Source: an uncultured Pelagibacteraceae bacterium
Lineage (GTDB): Bacteria > Pseudomonadota > Alphaproteobacteria > Pelagibacterales > Pelagibacteraceae
NCBI GenBank assembly: GCA_902596185.1
Contig: CACJSX010000001.1
Coordinates: 1-64,000 of the forward strand
Direction: 5' to 3'
DNA length: 64,000 nucleotides
A model generated the notes under the pieces. That model was not told the origin of the DNA. It saw only the letters and a program-made list of their open reading frames with translations, and did no database searches. Both the position numbers and the translations under genes were made by a program. Below are positions 32,833 to 48,356 of this stretch, one piece after another. Position 1 is the stretch's first letter, and each line of letters starts with the position of its first letter.

Positions 32833-33215
32833 AGTTTTTAAAACTTCAACTTTTTGATCTGCTAAATATTTAGATTGATCGTTAATATCTGTTTTATTAG
32901 CCTCTTCTTCTGCCTGTTTAAGTAAATCTTGTTGCTTTGATTTATCCATATCAGCAAGATTAAAAATTGTACTTGTTAAAATAGATAGATTGTTATTTTT
33001 GAATTCAACGATTCCATCTTCAACATAATAATTTTCATCACCTGATTTTGATAAAATCTTAATTATCCCAGGTTTCAAAAACGAAATAATAGAAATGTGA
33101 TCCTTTAATATTCCCATCTCTCCTTCAAAAGCGGGGACCACAACTTCTGAAACATCATCTTTTACTAAAAAAGATTTTTCAGGATTTACTATTTCAACTT
33201 TAAACTCTTCGCTCA

Positions 33216-33216
<1 letters not shown>
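32824..33216 (-). CDS. atpC: ATP synthase epsilon subunit
   Basis: FKVEIVNPEKSFLVKDDVSEVVVPAFEGEMGILKDH; end of atp operon. Confidence 0.95.
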
Positions 33217-35509
<2,293 letters not shown>

Positions 35510-35515
35510 AAATTA

Positions 35516-37051
35516 TTAAGATTTAAAATTTCCTTTTAATTGAGTGATTACCTCAACAAGTAATTTTTCTTTATCTTCCTCAAGTTTTCCTGAACTTAAA
35601 ATTGACTCGATAATTTCAGGCTTATCTGATTTACATTTTTCAATAATCTTGCTCTCAAATTCAGCAACGTCTTTTAAATCAATATCATCCAGATAACCTT
35701 TTACTCCACAAAATACTGAAATAACTTGTTCTGCAACAGTCATGGGTGAATATTGTTTTTGTTTTAAAAGTTCAGTTAGTTTAGAGCCTCTATTCAAAAG
35801 TTGCTGAGTAGATGCATCTAAATCAGATCCAAATTGAGCAAAAGCTGCCATTTCCCTGTATTGTGCTAGCTCTAATTTCATTGAACCAGAAACTTTTTTC
35901 ATCGCTTTTGTTTGAGCTGATGAACCAACCCTAGACACTGATAAACCTACGTTAATTGCAGGTCTTATACCTTGGTTAAATAGCTCTGTTTCAAGGAAAA
36001 TTTGTCCGTCTGTAATTGAAATAACGTTAGTTGGAATGAACGCAGATACGTCTCCACCTTGTGTTTCAATAATTGGCAGTGCTGTAAGTGATCCACCACC
36101 ATGTTCATCACTTAATTTAGCTGCTCTTTCAAGTAATCTACTATGAAGATAAAATACATCTCCAGGATAAGCCTCACGTCCCGGCGGTCTTCTTAATAGC
36201 AATGACATTTGTCTATAAGCAACTGCTTGTTTAGACAAATCATCATAAATTATTAACGCATGCATTCCATTATCTCTAAAATACTCACCCATAGTACAAC
36301 CTGTATATGGTGCTAAGAATTGTAAAGGAGCAGAGTCAGATGCAGTAGCAGCAACGATTGTTGTGTACTCCATAGCTCCAGCTTCTTCTAATGTTTTTTG
36401 AATTTGTCTTACTGTTGATCTTTTTTGTCCAACTGCAACGTATATACAATACAGTTTTTGTTTTTCATCACCAGATTCATTAATTTTTTTTTGATTGATA
36501 ATTGCATCTACTGCAACTGCTGTTTTACCAGTTTGTCTATCACCGATAATTAATTCCCTTTGCCCTCTTCCTATCGGAACTAGACTATCAATTGATTTAA
36601 GACCAGTTTGCATTGGTTCACTTACTGATTGTCGTGGAATAATACCAGGAGCTTTTACTTCAACCCTGCTTTTTTTAATTCCTTTATCTAATGGTCCTTT
36701 TCCATCAATAGGATTTCCTAAACCATCCACTACTCTTCCTAATAATTCTTTTCCAACTGGAGTATCAACAATATTACCAGTTCTTTTTACTACATCCCCT
36801 TCTTTAACATTTCTGTCATCACCAAAAATTACGACACCAACATTTTCACTTTCTAAGTTTAGAGCCATACCTTTTGAACCATCTGCAAACTCTACCATTT
36901 CACCAGCTTGAACATTATCCAAACCATAAATCCTAGCAATACCATCTCCAACTGATAAAACTTGACCAACTTCTGTGACTTCTGCTTTATCACCAAAATT
37001 TTTAATTTGTTCTTTTAATATTTTTGTAACTTCTGAAGGATTTATTTCCAT
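35516..37051 (-). CDS. atpA: ATP synthase alpha subunit
   Basis: [33 protein letters not shown]. Confidence 0.99.
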   Translation of the reverse strand: MEINPSEVTKILKEQIKNFGDKAEVTEVGQVLSVGDGIARIYGLDNVQAGEMVEFADGSKGMALNLESENVGVVIFGDDRNVKEGDVVKRTGNIVDTPVGKELLGRVVDGLGNPIDGKGPLDKGIKKSRVEVKAPGIIPRQSVSEPMQTGLKSIDSLVPIGRGQRELIIGDRQTGKTAVAVDAIINQKKINESGDEKQKLYCIYVAVGQKRSTVRQIQKTLEEAGAMEYTTIVAATASDSAPLQFLAPYTGCTMGEYFRDNGMHALIIYDDLSKQAVAYRQMSLLLRRPPGREAYPGDVFYLHSRLLERAAKLSDEHGGGSLTALPIIETQGGDVSAFIPTNVISITDGQIFLETELFNQGIRPAINVGLSVSRVGSSAQTKAMKKVSGSMKLELAQYREMAAFAQFGSDLDASTQQLLNRGSKLTELLKQKQYSPMTVAEQVISVFCGVKGYLDDIDLKDVAEFESKIIEKCKSDKPEIIESILSSGKLEEDKEKLLVEVITQLKGNFKS

Positions 37052-37609
37052 TTATGCCTCTATCATTCTATTTTCGATTTGTTGTAATTTATTTTTAATT
37101 GAGGTATCGACCATAGTACTTCCTACTTGTACTACCAAACCTCCTATTAAACTTTCGTCATGTTTGTAGTTTAATTTTATTTTTGAGCTAAAATTTTTTG
37201 TTAATTCCTCTGTAATTTTTGCAATTTCTTCATTAGATAATTCTTTTGCTGATTTTAATTCTGCCTTAAGTTCACCTCTTTTTCTTGAACAAATTTCAAT
37301 AAAGCTTTTAAGTATACGCTCTACAAAAAAGAAACGTCTTTTTTGAATTAAGAAACTTAAAAAATTTTTAAATAAAGACTCAAATTTATTATTTTCAGAG
37401 ATTGTATTGATTACTTTTAGTAAATCTTCTTGGCTTGTAGTTGGGTCTTTAATCAAATTAGAAAAATCTTCACTTTGATCAATTAAATTAAGAATAGATG
37501 AAGATTGATCTTCGATCTGATTTAAAAGATTGTTTTCCTCTGAAAGTTCAAAAAGCGCAAGAGAATACCTTTCAGCTGAAGTTATTGAAAATCCGGTGTC
37601 TTTACTCAA
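37052..37609 (-). CDS. atpH: ATP synthase delta subunit
   Basis: AERYSLALFELSEE; DESLIGGLVVQVGSTMVDTSIKNKLQQI; TTG start. Confidence 0.95.
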   Translation of the reverse strand: MSKDTGFSITSAERYSLALFELSEENNLLNQIEDQSSSILNLIDQSEDFSNLIKDPTTSQEDLLKVINTISENNKFESLFKNFLSFLIQKRRFFFVERILKSFIEICSRKRGELKAELKSAKELSNEEIAKITEELTKNFSSKIKLNYKHDESLIGGLVVQVGSTMVDTSIKNKLQQIENRMIEA

Positions 37610-37691
37610 CTTGGTTCCTCTATAATGTTGAAGATTATTTAAAAATCACGCCCTAAATAGCATATGACCCTTATGTCTTCAAGTAGCGGAT

Positions 37692-37717
37692 TCGTAAAAA
37701 AGGCCTCTTTTTTGCGG
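37692..37717 (-). terminator. Hairpin between priA stop and atpH, candidate priA terminator / atp leader hairpin
   Basis: Plus strand TCGTAAAAAAG-GCCT-CTTTTTTGCGG: about 11-bp stem including wobble pairs, 4-nt loop, immediately 3' of the priA stop in the 108-bp gap. Confidence 0.5.
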
Positions 37718-39673
37718 TTAATTGAAGTTAATTGGATCAACATCAACTGAAAGTTTTATTCCAGAAGAAAATTTATATTTTGGAATAATTTTTGCAAGAG
37801 AGCTTTGTAGTTTCATAGATTTTAAGCCTCTTATCAAAAATCTTATTCTAAATTTTCTTTTTAATCTAAATAATGGGGCATTAACTGGACCTAGTATTTT
37901 TCCTTCTATTTTGTTTTCAATAAAATTTTTAAAATTAATAGCTTCTTTTTCTAATTTAATTTCATTATCTCCCGTTAAGATTAAAGAAATAAACCTTTGA
38001 AATGGAGGTAGTTTATTTTTTTTTCTTATCTGCAGTTCTCTTTCTAAAAAAATATCTGGATTTTTACTTGTAATTTCTGAAATCATCTTAGTATTATTTT
38101 CATAGGTTTGAAAATATACGGTTGCTGGTTTTCCAGTTCTTCCTGCACGTCCTGAGAGTTGATGATAAAGCTGCAAATTTTTTTCTGCACCTCTTAAATC
38201 ATGTCCTTGAGATGAAAGATCGATATCAACAACTACAATACAATTTAAGCTTGGAAAATGAAAACCTTTTGAAATTAATTGGGTTCCAACTAAAATATGT
38301 GTTTCATTATTTATAATTTTATCTATTTTTTCTTTAGAATCTTTTTTATTCATTGTGTCACTTGAAAAAATCTCAATTTTTTTTCCAGGAAATTTTCTTT
38401 TTACCTCTTCTGAAATTCTCTCAACACCAGGACCACTAAAAATAAATTCACAATTACCTTCCTTTGTACAATTCCTTTTAAGATCAGATTTGTATCCACA
38501 ATAATGACATAATAAATTATTTTTATTTTTATGATAAACTAAATTGATACTACAATTTGGACATGTAAAACTTGTAAAACATTTATTGCATAAAGCATTT
38601 GGAGAAAAACCTCTTCTATTTAAAAAAAACAAAACTTGATCTTTTTTTTCCAAATGTAAATTTACTTTTTCAATAATTTTATTTGATAGCCATGATTGTT
38701 TTTCAAGTTTGGTGTTATTTAAATTAATAATTTCATAATTAGGTAATGCTGCGTTTTGGTACCTTTCATTTAATCTAGAAACTTCGTATTTACCTTTTTT
38801 AATATTTTCAAAAGTTTCTATAGAAGGAACAGCAGTAATCAAATTGATTGGAATATTTTCAAAAGATGCTCTAGAAATTGCCATATCACGAGCGTTGTAA
38901 GTTATGCCTTCATCTTGTTTAAATGATTGATCATGTTCCTCGTCAACAATTATCATTCCTAATTTTTTAAACGGTAAAAATAGTGAAGATCTTGCACCAA
39001 TAATTATTTTTATTTTACCATTTGAAACTCCACTCCAAATTAATTCTTTCTTTTTTTTTGAAATACCTGAATGCCAAACTGCAGGTTTAAAACCAAAATA
39101 TTCTAAAAATTTTTGTTCAAACTGACTAGTTAGACCTATTTCTGGCAATAAAATTAATCCTTGAAAACCCTTCACTATCAGTGGTTTTAACGCTTCAAAA
39201 TAAACTAAAGTTTTTCCTGATCCAGTCGTACCTTGTAAAACATGAACTCTAAATTTTTTATTTGAAGCGTTCATTTTTTTTAGAGATTTATTTTGATCAC
39301 TAGATAGCTTGACTAAGGTTTGCTTAATTTTGCTATCAAATATTTGATAAAGTTGAGTTTCTTTGTTCTCTACCGCATTACTAGTTAAGAGTACTAACTT
39401 TAAAGCCATACCCTTTGGGATAAGATTATATTCTGCAAACCAATTTAAAAAATTTATTGTATTTTTTTTTAACGGAGCGACGTCTAATTTCTTGATTATA
39501 TTTTTAGTCTTAAAATTTTTATTATTATTTTTTTCAAATTCGTCCCAAACAACACCGGTAATTTTTGATTTTCCAAAAGGTACCATTACATAATCTCCAA
39601 CTTTAAGAGTTAAATTACTTTCATAAGTAAATGGATGATTGAAAATATTTGGTACGAGAATCGGATATTTCAT
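37718..39673 (-). CDS. priA: Primosomal protein N' (PriA helicase)
   Basis: LQGTTGSGKTLVYFEAL, VDEEHDQSFKQDEG, Zn-binding CNKCFTSFTCPNC...CHYCG, GRAGR. Confidence 0.96.
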   Translation of the reverse strand: MKYPILVPNIFNHPFTYESNLTLKVGDYVMVPFGKSKITGVVWDEFEKNNNKNFKTKNIIKKLDVAPLKKNTINFLNWFAEYNLIPKGMALKLVLLTSNAVENKETQLYQIFDSKIKQTLVKLSSDQNKSLKKMNASNKKFRVHVLQGTTGSGKTLVYFEALKPLIVKGFQGLILLPEIGLTSQFEQKFLEYFGFKPAVWHSGISKKKKELIWSGVSNGKIKIIIGARSSLFLPFKKLGMIIVDEEHDQSFKQDEGITYNARDMAISRASFENIPINLITAVPSIETFENIKKGKYEVSRLNERYQNAALPNYEIINLNNTKLEKQSWLSNKIIEKVNLHLEKKDQVLFFLNRRGFSPNALCNKCFTSFTCPNCSINLVYHKNKNNLLCHYCGYKSDLKRNCTKEGNCEFIFSGPGVERISEEVKRKFPGKKIEIFSSDTMNKKDSKEKIDKIINNETHILVGTQLISKGFHFPSLNCIVVVDIDLSSQGHDLRGAEKNLQLYHQLSGRAGRTGKPATVYFQTYENNTKMISEITSKNPDIFLERELQIRKKNKLPPFQRFISLILTGDNEIKLEKEAINFKNFIENKIEGKILGPVNAPLFRLKRKFRIRFLIRGLKSMKLQSSLAKIIPKYKFSSGIKLSVDVDPINFN

Positions 39674-39695
39674 ATTTTTATAATATGAAAAAAAA

Positions 39696-41096
39696 TTAAG
39701 AGTGTATTGCTCTTTTATCTACTGATAAAGCAGCTTCTTTAACTGCTTCAGAAAACGTTGGATGAGCATGACAAGTTCGGGCAATATCTTCTGCACTTGC
39801 ACCAAATTCCATTGCGACACCGATCTCTGCAATTAATTCTCCTGCATGAGGTCCAATTATATGTGCACCTAATACTTTATCCGTTTGCTCATCAGCTAAA
39901 ATTTTAACAAAACCTTCTGCATCATCTATGGCCTTAGCTCTTGAATTAGCCATAAACGAAAATTTCCCTACTTTATATTTTTTATTTAATTCTTTTAATT
40001 GCTCCTCAGTTTTACCGATTGATGCTACTTCTGGTGTTGTATAAATTACTCCTGGGATTGTATCATAATTTACATGCCCAGATTGACCAACAATGTTTTC
40101 TGCAACTGCTATACCTTCGTCCTCCGCTTTATGTGCAAGCATTGGACCAACAATTACATCGCCTATTGCATAAATATTTTCAACGTTAGTTTTAAAAATT
40201 TTATCAGTTTTAATTCTATTTCTTTCATCAAGATCTACTCCTACAGACTCTAAATTCAAACCATCTGTATTAGGTTTTCTACCAACAGAAATCAAAACTA
40301 CATCACACTCAAAATTATTTTTATTACCATCTTTATCTACTGTTGAAACCACTGCACCAGCTGCATTTTTTTTAATTGTTTCAACTTTATTTTGCATATT
40401 AAATTTCATTCCCTGTTTTTTTAAAATTTTCATAAATTCTGAAGAGATTTCTTTATCCATTCCAGGTGTAATATGATCTAAAAATTCAACAACTTGCACC
40501 TCTGCTCCAAGTCTTGACCACACAGATCCCATCTCCAATCCTATATAGCCACCTCCTACTACAACCATTTTCTTAGGTACCTTTTCTAACTTTAAAGCAC
40601 CTGTTGATGAGACAATTGTTTTCTCATCTATTTCTATTTCTGGTAATGAAACTGGAACTGATCCTGTTGCAATAACTGTTTTTTCTGTTTGGATGATGGT
40701 TTCTTTATTTTTATCATCCTTTATTAAAATTTCATTTTTAGATTTAAAACTTCCGTGTCCTTTAAAATAAGTAACTTTGTTTTTTTTCAAAAGAAACTCA
40801 ACACCTTTTGTAAGAACGGTTACGGCTTTATCTTTGCTTTTCATCATTTTGTCTAAATTTAATTTTACTTCACCAACTTCAATACCTTTGTTCGCTAAAC
40901 TTTTTACTTTATGAAATTCTTCAGACAGATTAAGTAAGCTTTTTGATGGGATGCAACCAACATTTAAACAAGTACCTCCCAAAGACCCTCTAGACTCTAT
41001 ACATGCAGTTTTTAATCCTAATTGAGCAAGTCTGATTGCGCACACATAACCACCCGGTCCACCTCCAATAACTACAGCTTGAAATTTTTCTGACAT
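39696..41096 (-). CDS. lpdA: Dihydrolipoyl dehydrogenase
   Basis: [58 protein letters not shown]. Confidence 0.98.
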   Translation of the reverse strand: MSEKFQAVVIGGGPGGYVCAIRLAQLGLKTACIESRGSLGGTCLNVGCIPSKSLLNLSEEFHKVKSLANKGIEVGEVKLNLDKMMKSKDKAVTVLTKGVEFLLKKNKVTYFKGHGSFKSKNEILIKDDKNKETIIQTEKTVIATGSVPVSLPEIEIDEKTIVSSTGALKLEKVPKKMVVVGGGYIGLEMGSVWSRLGAEVQVVEFLDHITPGMDKEISSEFMKILKKQGMKFNMQNKVETIKKNAAGAVVSTVDKDGNKNNFECDVVLISVGRKPNTDGLNLESVGVDLDERNRIKTDKIFKTNVENIYAIGDVIVGPMLAHKAEDEGIAVAENIVGQSGHVNYDTIPGVIYTTPEVASIGKTEEQLKELNKKYKVGKFSFMANSRAKAIDDAEGFVKILADEQTDKVLGAHIIGPHAGELIAEIGVAMEFGASAEDIARTCHAHPTFSEAVKEAALSVDKRAIHS

Positions 41097-42386
41097 TTAA
41101 ATATCTAAAAACAACCTTCTAGGGTCTTCTAAGTTTTCTTTAATCATTTTAAGGAAAGATACAGATTCTTTTCCATCAATAATTCTGTGATCATATGATA
41201 ATGCTAAATACATAACTGGTCTTATTTTGATTTCACCGTCTACAACAACAGGTCTTTCCACTATATTATGCATGCCCAACACTCCAGATTGAGGTAAATT
41301 TAGTATTGGGGTTGAAAGCATAGACCCATACACACCTCCATTACTTATTGTAAATGTTCCTCCCTGAAGATCTTCAATCGTTAGCTTTCCATCTCGCGCT
41401 TTTTCTGAAATTTCTTTAATATTTTTTTCAATATCTGCAAAGGATAATTCATCTGCATTTCTCAAAACTGGAACAACCAAACCCTTATCTGTTCCAACAG
41501 CAAAGCTAATATTGTAATAGTTTTTATAGATAATCTCATCTCCTTCTATTTCAGCATTCACCGCAGGGAAATTTTTTAAAGCAACTACACATGCTTTTAC
41601 AAAGAAAGACATAAATCCTAATTTTATCCCATAACGAGATTGGAAATCCTCTTGATTTTCTTTTCTCATTTCCATCACACTGCTCATATCAACCTCGTTA
41701 AATGTTGTTAAAAGAGCGGCATTCTCTTGGGCTTGCTTTAATCTTTTTGCAATAGTTTGTCTCAATCTAGTCATCTTAATTCGTTCTTCTTCACCATATT
41801 GAATTTTTCTTTCAGATGGTTTTGGATTTGCACCCATCAAACTTATTAAATCTCCTTTTAAAACTCTCCCATCTTTTCCTGAACCTTGAATTGAATTTAT
41901 ATCGATATTATTTTCAGTTACTATTTTTCTCACCGCTGGAGACAAGGTTGGATTAACATTTCTTTTTGGAGCAACATCTGGTTTTACTTCCTCAGTTAAA
42001 ACCAAAGGTTTCTCTTTGGGTTTTTCTTCAAATACTTTTGGTTCTTTTTTATTTGCATCTAATTTTATTACATTGCTCTCTGCAGGAACAATTTCCTCTT
42101 TCTTTATTTCTTCACTTATTTTCGGCGCAGATTTAACCGCTGTTCCACCTTCGGCTGATACAGAACCTAATAATGCTCCTACTTCGACGACTGATCCATC
42201 TTGTGAATTTATCTCTGTTAACACACCAGAAATTGGAGATGGCACTTCTAAGTTTACTTTGTCTGTCTCAAGTTCTACTATTGGTTCATCTGCTTCGACT
42301 GTATCACCTGCGTTTTTTAACCATTTTGCAACAGTCGCTTCTGTTATACTTTCACCAAGAACTGGGACTACTATTTTTTCACTCAT
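41097..42386 (-). CDS. sucB: 2-oxoglutarate dehydrogenase E2 (dihydrolipoyl succinyltransferase)
   Basis: Lipoyl [48 protein letters not shown]. Confidence 0.98.
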   Translation of the reverse strand: MSEKIVVPVLGESITEATVAKWLKNAGDTVEADEPIVELETDKVNLEVPSPISGVLTEINSQDGSVVEVGALLGSVSAEGGTAVKSAPKISEEIKKEEIVPAESNVIKLDANKKEPKVFEEKPKEKPLVLTEEVKPDVAPKRNVNPTLSPAVRKIVTENNIDINSIQGSGKDGRVLKGDLISLMGANPKPSERKIQYGEEERIKMTRLRQTIAKRLKQAQENAALLTTFNEVDMSSVMEMRKENQEDFQSRYGIKLGFMSFFVKACVVALKNFPAVNAEIEGDEIIYKNYYNISFAVGTDKGLVVPVLRNADELSFADIEKNIKEISEKARDGKLTIEDLQGGTFTISNGGVYGSMLSTPILNLPQSGVLGMHNIVERPVVVDGEIKIRPVMYLALSYDHRIIDGKESVSFLKMIKENLEDPRRLFLDI

Positions 42387-42391
42387 TAAAA

Positions 42392-45310
42392 TTAATCAAA
42401 TACCTTATTAATTATTTCTTGTTGTTGAGAATTATGCCTTTTGGCATATCCTGTTGCAGGAGTTGCGTCTGGGCTTCTTCCTATATAAGAAATTTTATTA
42501 TTATTAGCCTTTAAAGTGTCTAATGTCCATTGGATATAATCTCTAACTGAAAACCAAGCACCCATATTTTTTGGTTCTTCTTGGCACCAAAAGAATTCAG
42601 CATTTTCAGCATATGGTTTTAACTCCTTAACTAAAGCTTTTGCTGGAAATGGATACAATTGTTCAACTCTATACATCACTACATCATCTCTTTTGAGCTT
42701 TTCTCTGGCATCTAATAAATCAAAATATACTTTTCCAGAACAAAGAATTACTTTTTTAATTTTAGAACTTTCTTTTAGTTTAATAAATCCTGTAGACTTA
42801 GGATCGATGGCATGATCCCACAATACTCTATGGAAAGTATTTTTTTTGTTAAAATCTTCTAAATTTGAAACACAATACTTATTTCTTAATAATGATTTTG
42901 GTGTCATTATGATTAGTGGCTTTCTGAAACTCCTATGCATTTGTCTTCTTAAAGCATGAAAATAATTTGCTGGGGTTGTGCAATTCATTACTTGCATATT
43001 ATCGTTTGAGCATAGTTGTAAAAATCTTTCTAATCTTGCTGAAGAATGTTCTGGTCCTTGTCCTTCATATCCATGAGGTAACAACATTACTATACCAGAT
43101 GCTCTATTCCATTTTCTCTCACCAGATGCAATAAATTGATCAATTACTACTTGAGCTCCATTAGCAAAGTCACCGAATTGTGCTTCCCAAAGAGTAAGTG
43201 TGTTTGGCTCTACTAGACTATAACCATATTCAAAACCTAAAACCGCAAGTTCAGATAAAAAACTATCTACTACTTCAAATTGCTTTTGATTTTTAGAAAT
43301 ATTATTAAGTGGAATATACCTAGAATTATCTATTTGATTTCTTAAAACAGAATGTCGTTGACTAAATGTTCCTCTTCCAGAATCTTGTCCTACAAGTCTA
43401 ACTGGATATCCCTCTTCTAGCAAAGATCCAAAAGCTAAAGATTCGGCTGAAGACCAATCGATTCCAGTACCTTTTTCGATACTTTCTTTTCTGGCATTAA
43501 ATATTTTAGAGATAGTCTTGTGAATATTTTTTTCCTCAGGAATACCATTTATTTTACCTGAGATTATTTTTAATTTATTTTCATCGAAACCTGTTATACC
43601 CCTCTTATCTTTACCTCTTTCAGGTTTATATCTTGACCATGTTCCCTCAAACCATTCTATTTTAGGTTTATAATCTTTTGCACTTTTATATTGTTCATCA
43701 AGTAAATCTTTAAATGATTTAACATTTTGATTTAATAATTCTTCAGTTATAGATTTTTCGTTTACTAATTTATTTCCATAAATTTTGTAAACACTAGGAT
43801 GAGATCTAATTTTTTTATACATTAAAGGTTGAGTAAATGAAGGCTCATCTCCCTCATTATGTCCAAATCTTCTATAACAAATTAAATCTACTACAACGTC
43901 TCTATTAAATTTTAATCGGAATTCAGTTGCTATTCTAGTTGCATAAACAACTGCTTCTGGATCATCACCATTAACATGAAGAATAGGAGCTTCTACCATT
44001 TTTGCAACATCAGATGGATAAGGTGAAGACCTCGCAAATCTTGGACTAGTAGTAAACCCTATCTGGTTATTAACAATAATATGAATTGTTCCTCCAGTGT
44101 TATGTCCTGGTAGTCCAGACATTGCAAAACATTCTGCTACAACTCCTTGACCAGCAAAGGCTGCATCCCCATGAATGAGAATAGGTATAACTTTATTTCT
44201 TTCACGGTCTTTATGAAAAAATTGTTTGGCTCTTGTTTGACCTAAAACAACTGGGTTAACAGCTTCTAAATGAGAAGGATTATCTGTTAAACTGACATGT
44301 ACTGAATTTCCATCAAATTCTCTATCAGACGATGCTCCAAGATGATATTTTACATCTCCAGCGCTATCTTCAGAATCAGTACTAAACTCACCAGCAAACT
44401 CATTAAAAATTTTTTTGTAAGATTTTTGTAAAACGTTTGCCAAAACGTTAAGCCTACCTCTATGAGACATACCTATTTTAACTTCTTTTATATTATTTTG
44501 ACCACCAATTTTTATTATTTGTTCAAGAGCAGGTATTAAACTTTCGCCACCATCTAAACCAAATCTTTTTGTTCCCACATACTTTGTAGCTAAAAATTTT
44601 TCAAATCCTTCTGCCTGTACCAATTTATTTAAAATTGCCTCTTTACCATTTTTTGTAAATTGAAGTGCATTTTTATCTTGCTCTATCCTGTCCCTAAACC
44701 ACTTTCTTTCATCTGGGTTTGAAATATGCATGAACTCATAACCTATTTTTCCACAATAGGTTTTCTTCATAAACTTAAGTATTTCTCTTATATTTGCATA
44801 TTTACGATTGATTACCCCGTTTAGAAAAATTTTCTTATCGTAATTTTCTTTTTTAAAACCGTAAAAATCTGGATGAAGTTCATCTAGATATTCTGACTCT
44901 CTCATTTCTAAAGGATCAAGATCTGCTAATAAATGTCCTCTTAGTCTATATGCTCTAATTAATGCTACAGCACTAATAGAATCTTTATTTGAGTCAGCAA
45001 GTAATTGAAAATTAAATTTTTCTGAAGTGTCTAATTTGACATTATCAAAATCATTTTTATCATGATCTTCTATTTTTTTTTGTAATTCATCAATATCAAT
45101 CTTTTTTTTAGTAGGTCCCCATGATGGACCATTAATTTCTTTTGCTATAACATTTAATTCTTCACCAATTCCCTCAAAATAATTTGCCCAACTTTCTGGA
45201 AGATCAGCATCTTTATTTACAAACTTTAAATACATTTCTTCTATAAATGCACTATTAGATTTGTTTAAAAATGAAGTTTTTTCGAAATCAAGATTTTTTG
45301 ATGAAGACAT
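42392..45310 (-). CDS. sucA: 2-oxoglutarate dehydrogenase E1
   Basis: [68 protein letters not shown]. Confidence 0.98.
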   Translation of the reverse strand: MSSSKNLDFEKTSFLNKSNSAFIEEMYLKFVNKDADLPESWANYFEGIGEELNVIAKEINGPSWGPTKKKIDIDELQKKIEDHDKNDFDNVKLDTSEKFNFQLLADSNKDSISAVALIRAYRLRGHLLADLDPLEMRESEYLDELHPDFYGFKKENYDKKIFLNGVINRKYANIREILKFMKKTYCGKIGYEFMHISNPDERKWFRDRIEQDKNALQFTKNGKEAILNKLVQAEGFEKFLATKYVGTKRFGLDGGESLIPALEQIIKIGGQNNIKEVKIGMSHRGRLNVLANVLQKSYKKIFNEFAGEFSTDSEDSAGDVKYHLGASSDREFDGNSVHVSLTDNPSHLEAVNPVVLGQTRAKQFFHKDRERNKVIPILIHGDAAFAGQGVVAECFAMSGLPGHNTGGTIHIIVNNQIGFTTSPRFARSSPYPSDVAKMVEAPILHVNGDDPEAVVYATRIATEFRLKFNRDVVVDLICYRRFGHNEGDEPSFTQPLMYKKIRSHPSVYKIYGNKLVNEKSITEELLNQNVKSFKDLLDEQYKSAKDYKPKIEWFEGTWSRYKPERGKDKRGITGFDENKLKIISGKINGIPEEKNIHKTISKIFNARKESIEKGTGIDWSSAESLAFGSLLEEGYPVRLVGQDSGRGTFSQRHSVLRNQIDNSRYIPLNNISKNQKQFEVVDSFLSELAVLGFEYGYSLVEPNTLTLWEAQFGDFANGAQVVIDQFIASGERKWNRASGIVMLLPHGYEGQGPEHSSARLERFLQLCSNDNMQVMNCTTPANYFHALRRQMHRSFRKPLIIMTPKSLLRNKYCVSNLEDFNKKNTFHRVLWDHAIDPKSTGFIKLKESSKIKKVILCSGKVYFDLLDAREKLKRDDVVMYRVEQLYPFPAKALVKELKPYAENAEFFWCQEEPKNMGAWFSVRDYIQWTLDTLKANNNKISYIGRSPDATPATGYAKRHNSQQQEIINKVFD

Positions 45311-45344
45311 CTTTTTATTTAATATATCCCTCTAATATTTTTTT

Positions 45345-46220
45345 TCAATTAGACAGTTTATCAAATAAAGTTTTTCCAATAATTGATGGTGATTTGGCAA
45401 CTGTAATACCACATTCTTCCATTTTTTTTATTTTATCTTCAGCTCCACCCTTGCCACCTGATATAATGGCACCAGCATGCCCCATTCTCCTTCCTGGAGG
45501 AGCAGTAATTCCAGCTATAAATCCAACAATTGGTTTTTTGATCTTATGATTTTTTATAAATTCAGCCGCTTCTTCTTCGGCTGTTCCTCCAATTTCACCT
45601 ATCATTAAAATAGATTCTGTTTCAGAATCATTTAAAAATAAATCTAAACAATCTATAAAATTTGTTCCATTAATAGGATCACCACCAATACCAATACAAG
45701 TTGATTGACCAAGTCCATTTTCAGTTGTTTGGGCTACTGCTTCATATGTCAATGTTCCTGACCTTGATACAATTCCAACACTTCCTCTTTTGTGAATACT
45801 TCCCGGCATAATCCCAATTTTACATTCATCTGGTGTGATTATTCCTGGACAATTAGGTCCAATTAATCTGCTACTAGATCCACTTAATTTTTGTCTGACC
45901 TTAAGCATATCCTGAATTGGAATTCCCTCTGTTATACAAACAATAAGTTCAACTGATGCATCAATAGCTTCAATGATTGCTGCTGCTGCAAATTTAGCAG
46001 GTACATAAATCATAGTTGCATCTGCTCCTACTTGATTTTTTGCCTCTAAAACGCTATTAAAAACTGGTCTGTCCAAATGTTTTTGTCCCCCTTTTTTTGG
46101 CGTAACTCCACCAACAAGATTGGTTCCATATTTTATAGCCTGCTCTGAATGAAATGTTCCGTGTGAGCCAGTAAATCCCTGACAAATTACTTTAGTATTT
46201 TTATTTACCAAAACCGACAT
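45345..46220 (-). CDS. sucD: Succinyl-CoA ligase alpha subunit
   Basis: [55 protein letters not shown]. Confidence 0.99.
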   Translation of the reverse strand: MSVLVNKNTKVICQGFTGSHGTFHSEQAIKYGTNLVGGVTPKKGGQKHLDRPVFNSVLEAKNQVGADATMIYVPAKFAAAAIIEAIDASVELIVCITEGIPIQDMLKVRQKLSGSSSRLIGPNCPGIITPDECKIGIMPGSIHKRGSVGIVSRSGTLTYEAVAQTTENGLGQSTCIGIGGDPINGTNFIDCLDLFLNDSETESILMIGEIGGTAEEEAAEFIKNHKIKKPIVGFIAGITAPPGRRMGHAGAIISGGKGGAEDKIKKMEECGITVAKSPSIIGKTLFDKLSN

Positions 46221-46221
46221 T

Positions 46222-47382
46222 TTATTTTATCGCCTCAACAATTTTCTTAGCAGCATCATCTAAATTTTCTGCAGAAATTAATTTTAATCCAGAATTATCA
46301 AGAATTTCTTTTCCTTCCTTGAAATTTGTACCTGCTAATCTTACAACTAAAGGAACACTAATATTAATTTCTTTAGCTGCATCAACTACTCCTTGAGCAA
46401 GTACATCACATCTCATTATTCCTCCAAAAATATTAATTAAAATACCTTTAACATTTTTATCTGAGAGAATTATCTTTAATGCGGCAGATACTTTTTCTTT
46501 GGATGCGCCACCGCCTACATCTAAAAAATTTGCTGGCTCTTTACCATACAATTTAATTATATCCATAGTTGCCATCGCTAATCCTGCTCCATTTACCATA
46601 CAGCCAATACTTCCATCTAGCTTGATATATGCAAGATCATGCTTACTAGCTTCTATCTCAGTAGGATCTTCCTCATTTAAATCTCTTAATTCAACAATTT
46701 CTGGATGCCTGAATAAAGCGTTAGAGTCGAAATTAACTTTTGCATCTAAACAAACAATTTTTTCCTCTTTTGTCAAAATTAATGGATTTACTTCAACCAT
46801 GTTTGCATCAGTACTCACAAACATTTTATATATTGATTTAATTAATGTTATTGCTTGTTTTTTTGCGTCTTCATTTAAATTAAAAATATTAATTATTTTT
46901 TCACAATCTGACTCAGAAATTTCATCACCTATATCAACCTTTGTAGTTATAATTTTTTCAGGTGAACTGCTTGCAACTTCTTCAATGTCCATCCCTCCTT
47001 GATCACTTGATATAAATGCAATTTTAGAACTTGCCCTATCAACCAGGCACGATAAGTAAAATTCTTTATCTATATTTGATGATTCTTCTACGTATAATCT
47101 TTTTACCTCTCTACCTTCAGGGCCAGTTTGATGAGTAACTAGTGTTTTTCCAAGTAATTCTTTAGCTGCTACTGTTAGTTCCTCAATAGAGTTTAAAATT
47201 TTTACGCCACCAGCTTTTCCTCTACCTCCAGCATGGATTTGTGCTTTAAGCACATATTTCTCAGTTTTGAGTGCTTTTGCTTTTTGAATAAGTTCATCAA
47301 CATTAAGCGCAAATACTCCTTCGGGAACTACAGCTCCATATTTTTTTAATATTTGTTTAGCTTGATGCTCGTGAATATTCAT
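46222..47382 (-). CDS. sucC: Succinyl-CoA ligase beta subunit
   Basis: [47 protein letters not shown]. Confidence 0.99.
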   Translation of the reverse strand: MNIHEHQAKQILKKYGAVVPEGVFALNVDELIQKAKALKTEKYVLKAQIHAGGRGKAGGVKILNSIEELTVAAKELLGKTLVTHQTGPEGREVKRLYVEESSNIDKEFYLSCLVDRASSKIAFISSDQGGMDIEEVASSSPEKIITTKVDIGDEISESDCEKIINIFNLNEDAKKQAITLIKSIYKMFVSTDANMVEVNPLILTKEEKIVCLDAKVNFDSNALFRHPEIVELRDLNEEDPTEIEASKHDLAYIKLDGSIGCMVNGAGLAMATMDIIKLYGKEPANFLDVGGGASKEKVSAALKIILSDKNVKGILINIFGGIMRCDVLAQGVVDAAKEINISVPLVVRLAGTNFKEGKEILDNSGLKLISAENLDDAAKKIVEAIK

Positions 47383-47384
47383 TA

Positions 47385-48347
47385 TTATTTAGATAAATCA
47401 GGATCTATTTTAGATGCAGCTTCCCATAAAGCTTTTACAGCATCTATTGAATGCATAAATTCTTTTTTTTCTTTTTCATCTAAATCAATCTCTTCAATTT
47501 TTTCTACACCATCTTTTCCAATGACAACAGGAACACCTGCATAAACATTTTTAACACCGTATTCTCCATTTAATTGAACAGCACAGGGTAATAATTTTTT
47601 CTGATCATTCAAATATGCTTCTGCCATTTGAACACCTGAAGCTGCTGGTGCATAAAAGGCTGATCCTTTTTCTAAATATTTGACTATTTCCGCACCACCA
47701 TCTCGTGTTCTTTGATTAATTTCCTCAACTCTTTCTGAAGAAATTTTTCCATCCTTTACAAGGTCTAACAATGGTTTACCTGAAATTTTTGTAAATCTTG
47801 GCATAGGCACCATGGTGTCACCATGACCACCCATAACCATTGCCTCAATTTCCTTTACTGGCACATTAAGTTCTAATGATAAAAATAATTTAAATCTCGA
47901 ACTATCTAAAATACCCGCCATACCAACAACTTTATTTGATGGCAAACCTGAAAATTTTTGAAATGCCATAACCATAACATCTAAAGGATTGGTGATACAG
48001 ATCACAAAAGCGTTAGGAGCATTTTTCTTTACCCCCTCAGCAACTTGTTTAATAATTTTTAAATTAATTCCAAGAAGATCGTCTCGGCTCATTCCAGGTT
48101 TTCTTGGAACACCTGCTGTAATTATAATTACATCTGAATCTTTTATATCCTCATAGTTATCAGTTCCTAAAAACCTAACATTGAAACCATCTACTGATGA
48201 GGATTGTGCAATATCTAATGCTTTTCCTTTTGCGATACCACTAGCTACATCAAATAAAACCACTTCATTTACTAATTCTTTTGTTCCTATTAAATGTGCA
48301 AGAGTTCCACCTATTTGGCCTGCACCAATTAAAGATATTTTTGTCAT
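47385..48347 (-). CDS. mdh: Malate dehydrogenase, LDH-like
   Basis: [51 protein letters not shown]. Confidence 0.97.
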   Translation of the reverse strand: MTKISLIGAGQIGGTLAHLIGTKELVNEVVLFDVASGIAKGKALDIAQSSSVDGFNVRFLGTDNYEDIKDSDVIIITAGVPRKPGMSRDDLLGINLKIIKQVAEGVKKNAPNAFVICITNPLDVMVMAFQKFSGLPSNKVVGMAGILDSSRFKLFLSLELNVPVKEIEAMVMGGHGDTMVPMPRFTKISGKPLLDLVKDGKISSERVEEINQRTRDGGAEIVKYLEKGSAFYAPAASGVQMAEAYLNDQKKLLPCAVQLNGEYGVKNVYAGVPVVIGKDGVEKIEEIDLDEKEKKEFMHSIDAVKALWEAASKIDPDLSK

Positions 48348-48356
48348 TTATTTCCT

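Noticed and set aside
36495-36911. 138-aa ORF antisense to atpA
   Set aside because: Shadow ORF; proline/serine-rich composition is the complement of the conserved atpA coding frame.
42016-42514. Two overlapping plus-strand ORFs (131 and 113 aa) over the sucB/sucA junction
   Set aside because: Antisense to the lipoyl-domain region; Leu/Ser-rich frame artefacts.
46499-47002. 167-aa plus-strand ORF opposite sucC
   Set aside because: Exactly antisense to a highly conserved gene, with no recognisable motifs; typical shadow ORF.
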